In this document: positions 44,784 through 57,465 of the stretch, piece after piece
Position numbering within the stretch: position 1 is the stretch's first letter
How the letters are laid out: every line of letters starts with the position of its first letter
Assembly: GCA_911728435.2 (NCBI GenBank)
Contig: OU452204.1
Location: 7,688,001-7,752,000, forward strand
Direction: 5' to 3'
From: Apoderus coryli
Taxonomy: Eukaryota > Arthropoda > Insecta > Coleoptera > Attelabidae
DNA length: 64,000 bases
Position numbers and translations under genes: made by a program
Notes under the pieces: generated by a model
Database searches by the model: none
What the model was told of the DNA's origin: nothing
The model's input: only the letters and a program-made list of their open reading frames with translations

Positions 44784-45354
44784 AGTGTATTGTGCAACGA
44801 ACATGAAATGGCATATATTTCCTACGAGTATGATCGTTTGCAGCATGAGCCGCAGGCGAGTGCTGCAAATCATACGAGTAGGAAATGGTCATTTCATTTG
44901 AGTTTCACACTATACTTTTTCTACGACTGTTTTTCGTAACTAACCCCAGTTAGTAAGCCTGAATATGATAAGTTAGAAGCATTAAATTCACTAGGTGGTG
45001 TTAAACTATATTCACTATCATTGTTTTTGTGTTTTGAAATTAGCGAAATACTTAATTATAAATGTTTGTTGATTGATTGTTAATTATAATTATTATTAAT
45101 TATAAATACCTCCACTGTCAATTTGGTGTGTTTGTATTGTCGGCGTTGCTATGGTGATTTTTCATACCCGACGCTACTTTTGTCATTACCAGGAAATTTG
45201 CCCGTGCACAATAAATATTTCCCACTAGTTGTCTGGCAACTAGTAGGAAATATTTATTGTGCACGGGTAAATGAAAAACAACATTACAATGTACTACATT
45301 TTCAAATCATGATTGAACATATAATAAAGGCATTGAAAAACAGTCGTAGAAAAA
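44784..45354 (+). mobile_element. H-family element nested in T sequence
   Basis: The head palindrome 44784-44916 has the same stems and loop (GAGCCGCAGGCGAG) as the 18.8-kb copy. The body ends with ACAGTCGTAGAAAAA at 45340-45354. The inner hairpin (45201-45267) pairs CCCGTGCACAATAAATATTT with AAATATTTATTGTGCACGGG. Compared with the 18.8-kb copy both arms differ by matching changes. No transposase is present. Confidence 0.75.
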
Positions 45355-45440
45355 TTCTGTTTTGCTACGCAGGTCATATATTTTTTATTATATTATAACT
45401 TGTCGGGAAAATTTTGGGGCGTCACAACCGATTTTTTAAT
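45355..45440 (+). repeat. T-family tail fragment
   Basis: AATTCTGTTTTGCTACGCAG then GTCATATA...GTCGGGAAAATTTTGGGGCG match the 3' tails of the T copies at 13.1, 21.9 and 44.5 kb. Confidence 0.6.
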
Positions 45441-46949
45441 TATATATACGGACACAAATTCATTTTATAACTGTGTATAGTGTATTATTGTAATTTTTTT
45501 ATTAAAAATAATAAATAATCCAAACAAACAATCATAATAATTATTATCACTTCGCGTGGTTGAGAAATATTAGTTTGACACATTTTGGACATTATCTCAA
45601 AACTCTTTCCATAGATGCCGTAGTTCTCCTTATGACGGCAGTACACAGGACGATTATCGTTTCAACGATGGAATTTACATTCCTGAGAAACAGTTTGCTC
45701 TGGGTAGTTTAATCCTTTTCTGATATGTAAATGTGGAAAATAAGAAATTTTTATAAATTGAGGTTCTACCTTATAATATAATTTTGTGGGAGGTCCAAGT
45801 GTAAATGTTTTTATCTTGAAACAATCGATAAAACACTGCTTATTTTTGGATAGAATCCAGTAACTTCGTGTGTATTTTGAAGCAGACCTTTATAGACTGG
45901 AGAGTACTCCATTAGTGTGTGCCAGTTGTGTAACGAAGTTGATGATTTTTCTACTATATCGTTTCATTATATTATATTATTAATAATTATAATATAATAA
46001 TAAATAATTAATATAATGCCCGGTTTCCACTGGAGATATTTGTTGTTTCATGAAGTAATGCATACTCAGGAGAAGTGACACAAATATACAGTGCTTTCAT
46101 TTAAAAACTTGCCACCCAGAATAACTCATCTAAAGTAGACAACATTTTCAATAAAAACGCGATATTGCTTCTGAGTGGAACTTCAAAACCACTGTTGGTT
46201 GTGTTCTCATTTTAAGTAGTTTAAAAAGTTCTATTCGTATACGATATTAGTGGAAGTATAACCAAAATTATTTAAGTAGTATTAACTCCAATGGAACGTG
46301 TTCCATTATTTTATTTCTTAATTTATGCCACTATTAAGTCATTTAAGGATAATGTGAAATTACTAATGTTTAAATTGATTTTAGTTTTCTTATAAGAAGC
46401 CACAATTTTACCTATCTGAGTTTCTTTATTAGTTTGTGCATATGTTAATTAATAATACAAATAGAGACCCGCATATATCAAAATTGTTTGACGAATTTTT
46501 CTTGATGTAATCAAAGATTTATGTACAGAAAAATCTTTGATGTAATATAAAAAAAAATAAAATAAAATTTACGAGCACTTGTTAATGTGTATTCACACTG
46601 TCCTGAATGCGTATTCTTTCGAGTATTGTACTCGCGTTGATAGAGTATCTATGTACCATATTGGGAAGTGTCACCAATATATACGAGTACGTTAGCACGA
46701 TCACAGTTATGACATTTTATCATATACATAATATTACTAATGTACATAGAATATGTTTAACTGAAGTCTTAAGCGTATAATATAATTAATATGCCCAATA
46801 CCATATAGGAAAAATACAATTTTCTTTGAACAGAGATTTGCGCATTAGATCGCAATATCTTTACTCGTATGACCGCATCATAACGTGTAAATGTTTCTAT
46901 ACATGGGCATGTTCAAGATGAATTAATACATATATAAATAAATGAGATA
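45441..46949. other. AT-rich interval with a solo Tc1-like TIR
   Basis: 1.5 kb without coding support. At 46090-46135 ACAGTGCTTTCATTTAAAAA followed by CTTGCCACCCAGAATAACTC matches the terminal repeat of the Tc1-like element at 57466; no partner end was found nearby. Confidence 0.5.
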
Positions 46950-46975
46950 TTAAAATACTGAACTTCAATTGTACC

Positions 46976-47006
<31 letters not shown>

Positions 47007-47095
47007 TTGTTTTATTTTATATTTTGAATATGGTAATATCTACTTGTGTAAGTCGTCAGAAATAAAGACATTTATTATTATTATTATTATTAATA
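46950..47095 (+). mobile_element. LINE 3' end remnant with two (ATT)n tracts
   Basis: A TTA repeat at about 46977-47006 is followed by GTCGTCAGAAATAAAGACAT and a second (TTA)n at 47068-47093. The latter has the AATAAA-like plus (ATT)n form of the other LINE tails. No ORF remains. Confidence 0.45.
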
Positions 47096-47676
47096 GATAG
47101 TATAGGCTTATGCAGTCTTATTGAAATATGAAACTCTTATTTTCTCAATAATGTGTCTACACGAGATTTGATTGCAGTTGTAACAAAATTGATAGGGTAT
47201 TGGTTTTGTATTGAAGTTTTAATGATCATGTCTATGTGTCCATTGTGGCATTCAGTACCAGAGAGTAGAATATAGTTCTATCCACTAAATTGTCGCTTGT
47301 CATTTCAACTATAAAAATACAAGAATTCAAAGGTTAATAACTTCTAATTTCACCATAATATGTTACAAGAATTCTATGCATTTCCTCGGAAATGTGACAA
47401 TCCCAAGTTAATTTGAGAAATGTATTAAATAATTTCTCAAATGGTCTGTAGAATTTAAATTTCCTAGGATGAAATGTATACATTTCCTAGGAACATTAAT
47501 GAATGAATGGAACACGTTTGAACTAAAAATTAACATTTTTGATTCATAAAAAGTAGGTTTCTCATTATCGAATGTGGTATTAAACTTAATAAAACCAAAC
47601 TAAGTAAATTACGCAATACTGAAGGTGAAATAGTTCTGTTTTACCACGTTGTAAACTAAAATTTAACACAATTCCT

Positions 47677-48836
47677 GATCACCGGATGACCTACAGATAA
47701 TGACGCATTTTGAATCTGATGCTTATGATGAGGCAAATAGAAATATAAATGAGGATCTACAACAAATCCATACATATTGCACGAGACATAATATGACAAT
47801 AAATGCAACTAAAACAAAAGCGCTACTGTATGCGTCGAAACTTGTTCATGAGGACCTGAAAAACTACATTCATATAGAGCTGAACAATGTTGTTGTACCC
47901 TTTTCCACAATTGCGAGGAAGTTGGGGTGTTTTGTTCGACGGCGAAATGAGATTCCATGATCACGTAAACAGTTTAGTACAAGGAACATTTGTCTGCTTC
48001 AAGACACTATTTGCAAATCGACAGATCTTAAACTTCAAAGTTAGGAAAAAACTCTGCGAGAGTGTCCATTATCCCAATAATTACATACATATTAATAGTT
48101 TATTACCCCTGTTTGAACTTTTTGCATAGGCAGAAACTACAAAAAATATTAAATACATCTTGTAGATTCATCTATGGTATTAGGAAATTTGAGCACATAT
48201 CTGCAAAATATATGGCACTCGGATGGCTTAATGTGGAGAATACGTATAAAAGCGTTTTGCTATCTTTTGTATATCGATTACTAGCTAAAAAAATACCGGA
48301 ATACCTAATAAGGAAACTGATACCTAGGCACCAAAGGCAGCGTAGCCTGAGATCTGACGACTCACTACATCTCCCAGCATATACCACTGCGTTGTTTCGC
48401 AGGACCTTCACTTACAATGCTGTGAAGCTATATAATAATTTAGAAGCTTCATTAAAAATACTTGGTTATAATACGTTTAAGGCCAAAATAAAAGACAATT
48501 TGCTTGCTGTACAAAATTCACAAATAGTTTATGGCAATTAAAGTACTAAATTGTAGTAAATTAGTAGTAGTTCTTTGATTTTCTTGGTTCTTATGTAAAT
48601 TATTAGTAGGTAAATATGTCTATAGAATATGTTTTCCTTTTGGGTTAAGTATTGAATAGCATCATAGCTAGACTTCGCCCTTTGATTGAAAACTTATTAT
48701 TATTATTGTAAAATGTGCCTATTGTTTATGTTGTTTACGTATTGTTAATTTTGATAGTTTATCACTTATTATTAATTGTGGGTTGTAAAAGTTTTTTTTC
48801 AATCAATAAAGACGATTATTATTATTATTATTATTA
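47677..48836 (+). pseudogene. 5'-truncated LINE of the same family as position 1
   Basis: The copy starts within the RT active-site box (SPDDLQIMTHF, aligned with SYTDDLQIMTHF of the copy at position 1). It continues through NEDLQQIHTYCTRHNM, GVLFDGEMRFHDHVNSLVQ and the C-terminal FIYGIRKFEHISAKYMALGWL and FTYNAVKLYNNL to a stop at 48539-48541. A one-base insertion in a G run (about 47925) and one C inserted near 48066 split it into three frames. The tail AATCAATAAAGACG plus (ATT)n ends near 48836. Both frameshifts are shared by the copy at 60161. Confidence 0.88.
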
Positions 48837-51600
48837 TATCTAGATTATTTGCTCTCTATTCCTTTTCGTGGATATAGGCATACAAGAAGAGTTTTTTAAA
48901 GCGTTACAAAGTTAAAAAAATCGTATTTCCTAAACGAAAAGATGGATGTAATGATGTATAAAATCGGTATTATCGATCTTAAGGAGGTGCACTTTTTTTT
49001 TTAAGTTTTTTGATGGTTGTTATCATATCCGAGATATTATATTATGGTTTTCTTTCAGAGATTCGGTTAGGTTGAGTTCGGATCACAGTAATTTTATTTT
49101 TTATTATGAATGGGGATCCAAAAAATTTAAATGCATGTAAAAAATGCAAACTGTATGTAGGAGCTTGTGTGTGTAAAACTTTTTATTTTGCTATGAATGT
49201 GATTCTAACAAAATCCAACACCTAGATGTTGTTGACGTAAATATATATGTTATTTGATTTGGTTATGAAGCAAAACTGGTATTTATGATTATTTTCTGGT
49301 TTTATCTTGTTTGTCTTCATCCATTTTCATGATATTCCTTCATAAAGGTCTCCTATCTTATGTAGCTGCTATGATAGCAGAAATCACCCCATAACGACTA
49401 ATATTTCCACCTCTTCTCTTCTCATTTTATATATTCCATAATATAGAAAGTCTTCTGGCCCGCGCGCGTCCGCACTTTTAACAATGTTATACAACACTAT
49501 TCTCTCTCATACAGTGTTCTCGTTGCCTATGAAAACACGCGGACCGACTACTGACTGCAAAGAAGAGATTATTCAGTTTCACGAAACGCGCTAAACAGCT
49601 AGCAGGAAAACGTATACGTAAGCAACCCGGAAACTTTTTAGAGTTTCTTTGATATCGTGAGTTTTTGATACTTAAAGACGAACAGTTTTATTGTGAATGT
49701 TTTAAAACTTTGTCCTGTTTTTGTGTAGAATCAATAATATTTTACTATTATTGTTTGTTGTTATTGGAAAAAGTGGAATAACTTTTGATGAAAAACAAAT
49801 TAAAAGTGGGTGGTATATATATTTGTCAGCAGGTAAATATTTATAATTTATTTTATTAATGAATACAAGTAAACTAATAAAATATATGAATTACTATTAA
49901 AAATATTTTTTTGGAAATCTTAGATGACTAGTATCTGAATAAATTCAATTATCATAATACTTGTGAATTCATAAAGTTCAAAAATTAGATTATAATCTAT
50001 AGATGGATACTAAAGAAAATGGAGCTATATCTTATCTCTCTTTAAAACCCACCACCACCGAATCTCAATATATTAACTTAATGCTTTATTTAATTATTCA
50101 GACATGTTTCGACAATATATATGGTCATCATGAGTGTGGTTACATATAGTACATTGAAGCTTGTAGGAAAAAAAAATTATGGGTCTTTTTAAATCATTTC
50201 CGATGGTGATTGGTTTATTATAACTATATTTGTACAAGCATTATTTCTCATTAACGTGAAGTATATATACGAGTATATATTGCAAAATTCATCGGTTTTG
50301 GCCCCAATGATTTGCACAGCAACCTTACTCAGCTGGCCAAAAACAATTATGTCAAAGAAAACATTGGTCGAATTTGATTTAAAATAACCTTTGTGAGCAT
50401 TTTTGTTATTTATTTTGTACTTTACTTTGACAAATTAATTTACCACATTGACACACAATGAATATTGTGGTAATTACTACAACACACTCTGCTTAGTGCA
50501 CTTTTATCTCGATATTGTACCTAATTTTACAAAGTGGATTGAAATTTTGAATTTTGGCGTAAATCTTCATTCTGAACAACTTTTCCCATTACAATTTTCA
50601 AAAATAAAGGTATGTGGTTAGGAAGTAATAAAGTCGCCCTCAAGTGAAGTGCTAACTAATTTCAGCCTAAGTCTACTATCCGGAACATTTTAATCAAACT
50701 CGAAACAAAAAAATTCAAAGAGGATTGAAATTCGCCGTAAATCTTCATTCCAAATAACTTTTCCCAATAAAATTTTCATGTATTTTCAAAAATTAAGGTA
50801 GTTTAATTCAAGCCATTTTTAAAAATTTATATAGTATAGGATAGTTTTGACTGATGTTCGGCACTTCTTAGTTGTCTAAAAACAAAGCTTAGGGGCAACC
50901 ATCCGAAGATGAATATCTGAATCAAAATTTTTTTGTAATTTTCACCCATTCATGCATCCATCCTTGGACACACGGTATATTAAAAGGACAAAACAATATA
51001 ACTTACTCACATGTACCTACAATACATGATAAAAACCAACTTTTTGTCTTACTTTGTATAATACCAAATCCGTACCTATATCTTTCCAATTAATATATCA
51101 AAAAATAATTAGGATAACATTTTATTATCCATATTAGTATTAGATTGTTATTAAAAGTCCTATGCCAAAGATTAATGTACACTTAATCTTTGCTTATGCA
51201 AAAGCAATAGTAAAACCACTAGTAAATTCGAAGATTGTATTTTTATGGTTGCAAATTTGTTTGAAATATTGGGTATGTGAACAAGTAACCTACATAGTTG
51301 TGGATCAGCTGATATTAATTAGAAACAAGTGATTTATCCAGCTTAAGTTCAGAACTAGTACGGAAGCCCAACAATTTATGTTATTTCAATTTATTTATTA
51401 CGGAAACCTTTAAAGGTTTAATCCAATTAATGAGTACAATATGGATATTATTGTACAAAATATATTATATTAGCACCAGGAGAATAGGTCAATTTTGATG
51501 CACATAATTAACATTTATATTCATTTGGAAGGATTCGATATATATTTTGCCGAGACTAACTGGAATTTGATATGGATGAAATTTAGAACAAACTGTTTTA
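48837..51600. other. LINE 3' flank, no gene recognised
   Basis: 2.8 kb. Around 49460-49620 base composition is GC-richer (GGCCCGCGCGCGTCCG and GAAACGCGC), which could be a host promoter or untranslated exon, but no ORF follows. A degenerate hammerhead-like motif lies at 50095-50135. Confidence 0.45.
50095..50135 (-). ncRNA. Hammerhead-like motif, degenerate
   Basis: The minus strand reads ATGATGA (C3 lost), a weak helix II, TCGAAACATGTCTGAAT. The GAAACATGTC half matches the copies at 4.88 and 26.75 kb exactly. It is repeated at 62355-62395 within the duplicated block. Confidence 0.25.
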
Positions 51601-51604
51601 TTGC

Positions 51605-52170
51605 TATTCAAAATATTCATAATCTATAAAATTTTGCATACGTGGGAATCGGTTTTCAAAACATTTTTTCCATTCTGAGGGTTATACGTCAGAAACATGG
51701 TCTTGAAAAGCTTAGACCACTACTTGAGGTGATGAAAATCGCTGTCCATGAATTTTTGTTTCATACGTTTGGGAACAAAAATAAGTCGTTAGGTGATAAA
51801 CCAGGCGAATATGGACAATATAAGACATTATTTCAATATTTTTCTCCTTCAAATAGTCAACTGTTTGACCTGCTGTATGCTAGCAGCGTTGCTATGATAA
51901 AGAATAATGTTTCGGAATTTCTTCCTAATTTTTGGCAAAGAAATTACTCTATATATCATTGACTGTTCTTCGATGCTCTGAAGGAGTTGCGATGTTTTCT
52001 GTACACCCGTGATGATGTATACGGATTTTCCAGTTCTTACGTTGAGTTTATTTAGCATGTCTTTACTCCAACCCATCTGGTACATATTTTTTCACAAATA
52101 ATTGCTCATGCAAAATCGAATGTATAACAGTCTACGATATGCCAACAGGCGAAGAAAGATTGCAAGAATG
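51605..52170 (-). pseudogene. Very old mariner transposase fossil
   Basis: In shifting minus-strand frames from 52170 leftwards: GISxTVIHSILHEQLFVKKYVP, GWSKDMLNKLN, VYIITG (the GDESW Asp region is corrupted), ILYHSNAAS (for LHHDNASS), CPYSPGLSPNDLFLFPNV (for YSPDLAPNDFFLFP) and EWKKCFENRFPRMQNFIDYEYFE with stop near 51610. The order and spacing are those of mariner and align with the better copy at 29.6-30.6 kb. Divergence is much greater, so it is an older lineage. The open frame on the plus strand here is its antisense shadow. It was presumably inserted before the duplication, as the second copy carries it too. Confidence 0.75.
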
Positions 52171-52255
52171 GAAAAGTCTGTTATCGTATGTTATCAGCAC
52201 GAAGTAATAGTTCTGAGTGTAAATAGAACTGGATATTACAGCTCAAGCAATTCTA

Positions 52256-52830
52256 TACTGTGTCTGGTTGCGAACACCTAAGAAATTCTGTGGATGATAA
52301 GGTGTTTTTGGATCGATATCTCGATTTCTTGAGACAGAGGGATTTGTCTAGATTATCGGTTTCATCTTTTCCCCTTTTGTTTAATTTTTTTACCTGTAAT
52401 AGGATATCTTCTTACTTAAATTTCAAATACCCTATTTACTCATTGCTCAGATTCGAAAATGTTGCTGTGACCGTTTGCGGTTTATGTTCGATTTGCAATA
52501 TTTACAGATCTGAAACGATTGAACACTTTTTCGAATACCCATTTTATGCCAATCTCAAAATGCAATTTTTACCAAATCTATCTAGTTTAAGTGATTTTAT
52601 TGCTGTTTTAGCATCTGATTCCCAGGCTGATCTGTCTCGTATCACAAAATATCTGTTCGCTGTAATAAAACTACGTTCGTTTTTTCTTAATGCATAGCTG
52701 ATATAGAATACAGAATCTAGATTGATCTGTTTTTACTTTTTCTTTTTTTTTTGTAAGTCTTATATTGTACCTACTTCAATCAGTTAGTTTATTTGTATTG
52801 TTATTGTTTGTTTCATAATTAATAATAATA
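52256..52830 (+). pseudogene. LINE C-terminal zinc-knuckle-like fragment
   Basis: The plus-strand frame to 52697 contains a leader-like LLFNFFTCNRISSYLNFKYP and then CGLCSICNIYRSETIEHFFEYPFY. CxxC...ETxxHxxxxCPxY is the C-terminal zinc-binding motif of many R1/Jockey-type LINE ORF2 proteins. Here the last Cys reads Tyr (EYP for xCP). After the stop at 52697 a T-rich 3' part reaches an (AAT)n tail at about 52818-52832. The RT is not present upstream; the mariner fossil lies there instead. Confidence 0.65.
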
Positions 52831-53099
52831 ATTGCCTTTACTTTTAAATTGTGATTATTTTTTAAAGTTAAGTTTATAGACTGACTTCCACTGATATTTA
52901 CAGTGTGATGTTGATTTGTACGAGGTTTTGATGCATACAGCATCGATGTTTTTTGAAATTATAACATATTTTGGTCGACCTTGAACGTCATTCATCACTC
53001 ACTAACGTACAACCATGGCGAAATTCTGCAAACCAATAATTGTAGGTACAATGTCTTTTATGATGGTAACTTCATTACCAAAATTTCATTTAATGAATT

Positions 53100-53935
53100 C
53101 TTGTGGAATTCTTCTTCTTCTTCTTCCTAGTCGGTAGCTTGTTTTCAAGCATCGTGATTTCGTGAAATCTCCTGTACTGTCAGCCTCCATTCATTTCGAT
53201 TCTCAGCCATCCTTATTGATTGTGGCAAGGTCCTGCCAGTGAGTTGGGTGATCAGGTCGGTATACCTTGTTGGCGATCTTCCGCGGCTTCTCTTTCCTGG
53301 TACCATGCCCTCTATTGTTCGTTTTTCGAGCCCATCTCTTCTAACCACATGACCGAAGAATTTGGCGATGTTTTTTGAAACTATGTTGCGTAGCCTTTTC
53401 TTTACATTAATCTGTTCGAGGATTGACAGATTAGTTCTCCTCTCGATCCAGGAGACCCTCAACATTCGACGCCAACAATACATCTCAAGTGCGTCTATCC
53501 TCTTTTTGTCTGATTGCTTCAGTGTCCAGCACTCAGCTCCGTAAAGGAACACAGAAAACACCAGGCTCCTAACCAGTCTTATTTTTGTGTTGAGCGTGAT
53601 ACGATGACTTTTCCATATCTTAGTTAATTTCGTCATAGCTTGCTTAGCCAATGCGGCTCTTCTATTGATTTCTTCGCTGCATCCGCCCTGATTCGTGATG
53701 AGAGAACCTAGATAGACGTACGTGTTTACCGTTTCGTTATCACCAATCTTCTTTACTATCGATCTATTCTGGTTCTGTCGGTCTACTATCATTATCTTGC
53801 TCTTCTTCTTGTTCATTTGAAGACCGACTTCCATACTCATTTGCTCCACTAGTTGTATAAGTTCTTTTAATTCGTCTTCGGATGCAGCTATGAGCGTGGT
53901 GTCATCAGCGTAGCGAAGGTTATTGTGGATTTAGG
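53100..53935 (-). pseudogene. 5'-truncated LINE, YADD to C-terminus
   Basis: Reading leftwards from 53932, the minus strand gives NNLRYADDTTLIAASEDELKE, EVGLQMNKKKSKIMI, YVYLGSLITNQGG, KIRLVRSLVFSVFLYGAECW, EMYCWRRMLRVSW and GMVPGKRSRGRSPTRYTDLI, with stop near 53145. This is an uninterrupted 260-codon frame from the active-site box to the end. The 3' tail is GAAGAAGAAGAAG (53110-53125). The motif set matches the LINE at 27.4-28.5 kb. The 5' truncation falls immediately before the YADD box. The absence of internal stops suggests it is one of the younger LINE insertions here. Confidence 0.88.
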
Positions 53936-53939
53936 CCTT

Positions 53940-56900
53940 TTTAAAACTGTCAAAAAGCTACTGAATCTATTTATAAGCTATTGCGCATTTTGAAATAACA
54001 ATCGTCCAAATGTATGAATATAGGGATGACATAATAACTCAAAAGCACCATCTAGTAGTGGTTATTTGTAAAAATATAAAAGGTCGAAATGCCTAAAATT
54101 AACTGTGACGTAACAAAGTTAAATATAAACATTTTACCTGTTAAAAAAAGGCAAGACATCATTTACATTGATAAGACAATAGACTGAGTATCAAGAGCAT
54201 ACCATTTATTATGAAAATTTAAATGCCATAAATTAATTTAATTAATTAATTATTAAAGTCTATAAAACATTGTATTTAAGGTTTTAACGAAGTTTTATCT
54301 ACGCTACTGATATTCTGAAATTAAACTCTAAACTTTTCAAATGTTATGGCAAACACAAATAATAATGAAACTAGAAACTTTTCAAAACTCAACGAATCGC
54401 ATCATGTGTAACAACAAATATAACAACTATTTTTAATAAAGTTTATATGTAAAGTAGTGTTTTCGAAAACGCATTTTAGTCACGTTCATACGTTGTTTGT
54501 ACGTTGTGAAAAGCTGTATTAATTATTTGGAAATTATTTATTACCTACTACATTATACATTTTTCAATTTTAGTTGAGAGTCAAACAATTTAATCAAAGT
54601 TGATTGTGTTTTATGGCAACATAACAAAATATTTTGCCATTTCGTTTAATTTTGTATTTTTTTTTGATACATACATATTGTGGAAAATGAAATTTTTGTA
54701 GAAAATTTCTATTATAGTGGATTTTCTTTTATGCCAAGTATCTATTACTACTATTCCATTTATCGATACAGGGATATTATTGGGAACATCACAAATAAAT
54801 TATGTACTCAGATATATTTAAAAATAACTATTAATGAATTGCCTATTCACTTATAGATTAAACTACTCCGCACACGTTCGGGTTCAGATTTCAGCTGCAG
54901 ACAGAACTGATTATCCGATTACATAGATCAACCTTTACCCTCACCTCATCCGTATTTCAATTTAAACCTTTATGCTTCATTAACCGTAATTTACAGTTTT
55001 ACCGAAACACAAATTGTGTTCAATTAAATCACCATAAAGTGATCCTGATTAATTAGTATAGCCGTTTCTTATAATATAATTTATTTCGAAAAAGCCTGAA
55101 ACCTATAAACCAGACACTCTTCCACTAAACCAAAATACTATTTATTTACTTTTCGCTTAAAAAATATTATGTTTAGTGGAAACCGCACGTGCAGCGTTGT
55201 ATATAAGGCGTATGTTATAATATTATAATAATTCTAATATATTTTAAATCTTCAGTCAATTGAATTGAGCATAATTTGTTTTTAACTAAATTTTTATGTG
55301 TTGCTATTTTTTAAAATGTTTTAAAATATGTTTTCAATAAACCACATAGCTGCTTCATAAGTATTTATTAAAGTATTACCCTTTCACTCACAAATATTTA
55401 TTTGTGATTTCATCAGCTTTTCTCAATTTTAATGGTGTTGGTTTTCAAAAAATAAAATGATTAAATCGTGATATATGGATGCCTTTTTCAATATTCGTAT
55501 TTTTTAAGAAATGTACTATGATCTATAAGTTTTTTTTTTAATTTTTTGACTAACAGAAAATTAACTCTTATTGGCTTAAAGTTAAATTCATTTTATTATA
55601 TTATTGGTGAAATAAAATATATTTTTAAACTTTGCACGTGACTAATACCAAACATGATCTTCGAATATCCTGTTTCCAACTAACACATACTTTTAGCGGC
55701 TTAATGGAAAACAGTCACGAATTAATTTATTGATAGATATTAATTGTGTTAAATAAAAGATTATTTATTGTAATACACATTTACATTGTTCATTTATAAT
55801 TATTATTAATGTAATGTTTTCATTCTCATAATAATATATCTATTAAATATGACCTTCATTCTATTTTTTGGTCTTCTTCATTATTATACTTACTAGACTT
55901 AAATATCAATTCGAGAATAAACATCAAAATGGATTTTTTTTACTGAATAAAACACTTGCTTGGAGGGCTATATATATATATATTTGGAGTTGGTGTACAC
56001 GTCGAATGTGTCCCACGCAAATTCCCTACTACAGTCGAATATTTGCTCTTGCAATCCATCAAATATTATATTTTTTCAACAGAAAAATCTAATCTGTAGA
56101 TATTCTAATATTTTATTATTCTACAAAGCAAAGGACAATCTTATTATTATGAATGTGTGTATTCAGTTCACTAGACTTATTAGATTTATACTGAGCCCTC
56201 AGCCTCTCCTTAAATTTTGTTGTTTGCCATTTTATTTATCAACCACATCAAGGCTATATAATAATAATCATAATCAAGCAAATTATTTTGAAAACACCGC
56301 TATACGAATGGGTATGAAAGAGATCGAGAACTTTCAATAATAAATAAACGCTGTATGTACGTATTTCAATGACGTTTGAAAAATTACCACTATAATACTT
56401 AAATCGGTCGGCGTAGTATCTCTAGAATAGTAGCAGCAAATACAGAGTAAATGTAATAATAATTATTATTAGTTTGTACTTGTATATCCACATTTTGTTG
56501 AAGTACAGAAGTGGTTTTAATAGGTTACGTGTTGTTGTTTTTTTGTTCAAACCCGTCAAATTCCTATAAATGGCTACTAGTTACATTTTCTGCGAAACAG
56601 AGATGCTCAAAATTGTTTTGCTAACTATAAATAGAATAAAATTCCCCTTTAGAATAATAAAAAATAAAGACACAACTTTGATCAAGAATTTACTCTATGT
56701 CTAACACACTATGTTCCACGGAACCCTGAAGTTCACAAATAAAACAGGTTAATTCACATTGTGTTTCTAAATGTATGATCAGGGCTAAATTTTCAAAGTA
56801 AAATGAATCATTTTTTGATTAGCCTCACAGCATTTTCTATATACATACAGGGTAGGGTGTCCTATGGTGACGATGATTTCGGTATATGTATTGTCCAATA

Positions 56901-57465
56901 ATATGGTCTACTCAAGTACAGCCGATTTTGATGTAATAACAAGATTTATTTTTTTTTCATAACGAAGTATTTGCATACGTTTTCTTATCAAGTAAGGTCT
57001 CCTTTCTCCGATCACATAAGATATTTTCAGACTTATTCATACAGGGTGGTCAAAAAAGTATCCTGACAACGATGAACAATTTTTTCAATATATTCTTATT
57101 TTTTGATCTTACTTATTATTAAAAATTAAGGCAATTTTGTAATAGGTTGTCTATTCTGAAAATGCATGGTTTGTCTAATATTATTTTTGCTAATTAATGT
57201 ATTGGCTGTCACACGTATTTCTTCAAACTTGAAAACTGAACATTTGTAACATTCTAAATTACTAACGCCACCACTGCTTTACTACGATTTTCCTATATTA
57301 AACTGCCTACCTTTCACGTCTAAATTCCACAAATACCAATTCCGCAGAAAAGCAATTTTTGTGTAATGCAATTATTACTGTGGTAGAGTAGCAGTAGCAA
57401 GTGCATATTTGTAAAGATCTAACAAAAAATAGCTGAAACTTTATTATTATATGTATGTATGTATA
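53940..57465. other. AT-rich interval, mostly empty
   Basis: 3.5 kb. The open frames at 55868-56340 have no recognisable domain. TACAGGG(T) TIR-like ends occur at 56849 and 57043 (CAGGGTGGTCAAAAA), suggesting Tc1-type MITE remnants without matching partners. One hammerhead-like motif lies at 55370-55422. Confidence 0.45.
55370..55422 (-). ncRNA. Hammerhead-like motif with strong helix II
   Basis: The minus strand has GCTGATGA (55417-55410), an eight-bp helix II (TCACAAAT with ATTTGTGA, four-base loop, 55388-55407), then two bases and GAAAG. AAAG before the core and CTTT downstream could make helix I. The sequence between GAAA and the putative cleavage site does not form an obvious helix III, so this may be a different hairpin repeat. 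Confidence 0.3.

Larger units (their letters stand above)
47900..51740 (+). repeat. Segmental duplication, first copy
   Basis: Every block compared recurs at +12260 from 47900/60160 to the end of the window (51740/64000) without an indel. It contains the last 0.94 kb of a LINE and about 2.9 kb of flank. The second copy continues beyond the window. Confidence 0.95.

Noticed and set aside
46977..47006. (TTA)n run considered as a CRISPR-like or satellite array
   Set aside because: A simple trinucleotide microsatellite typical of LINE tails; no spacers.
48172..48411. 79-codon minus-strand frame (also 60432-60671)
   Set aside because: Antisense to the LINE C-terminus.
51642..51962. 106-codon plus-strand frame
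   Set aside because: Antisense shadow of the degraded mariner on the minus strand.
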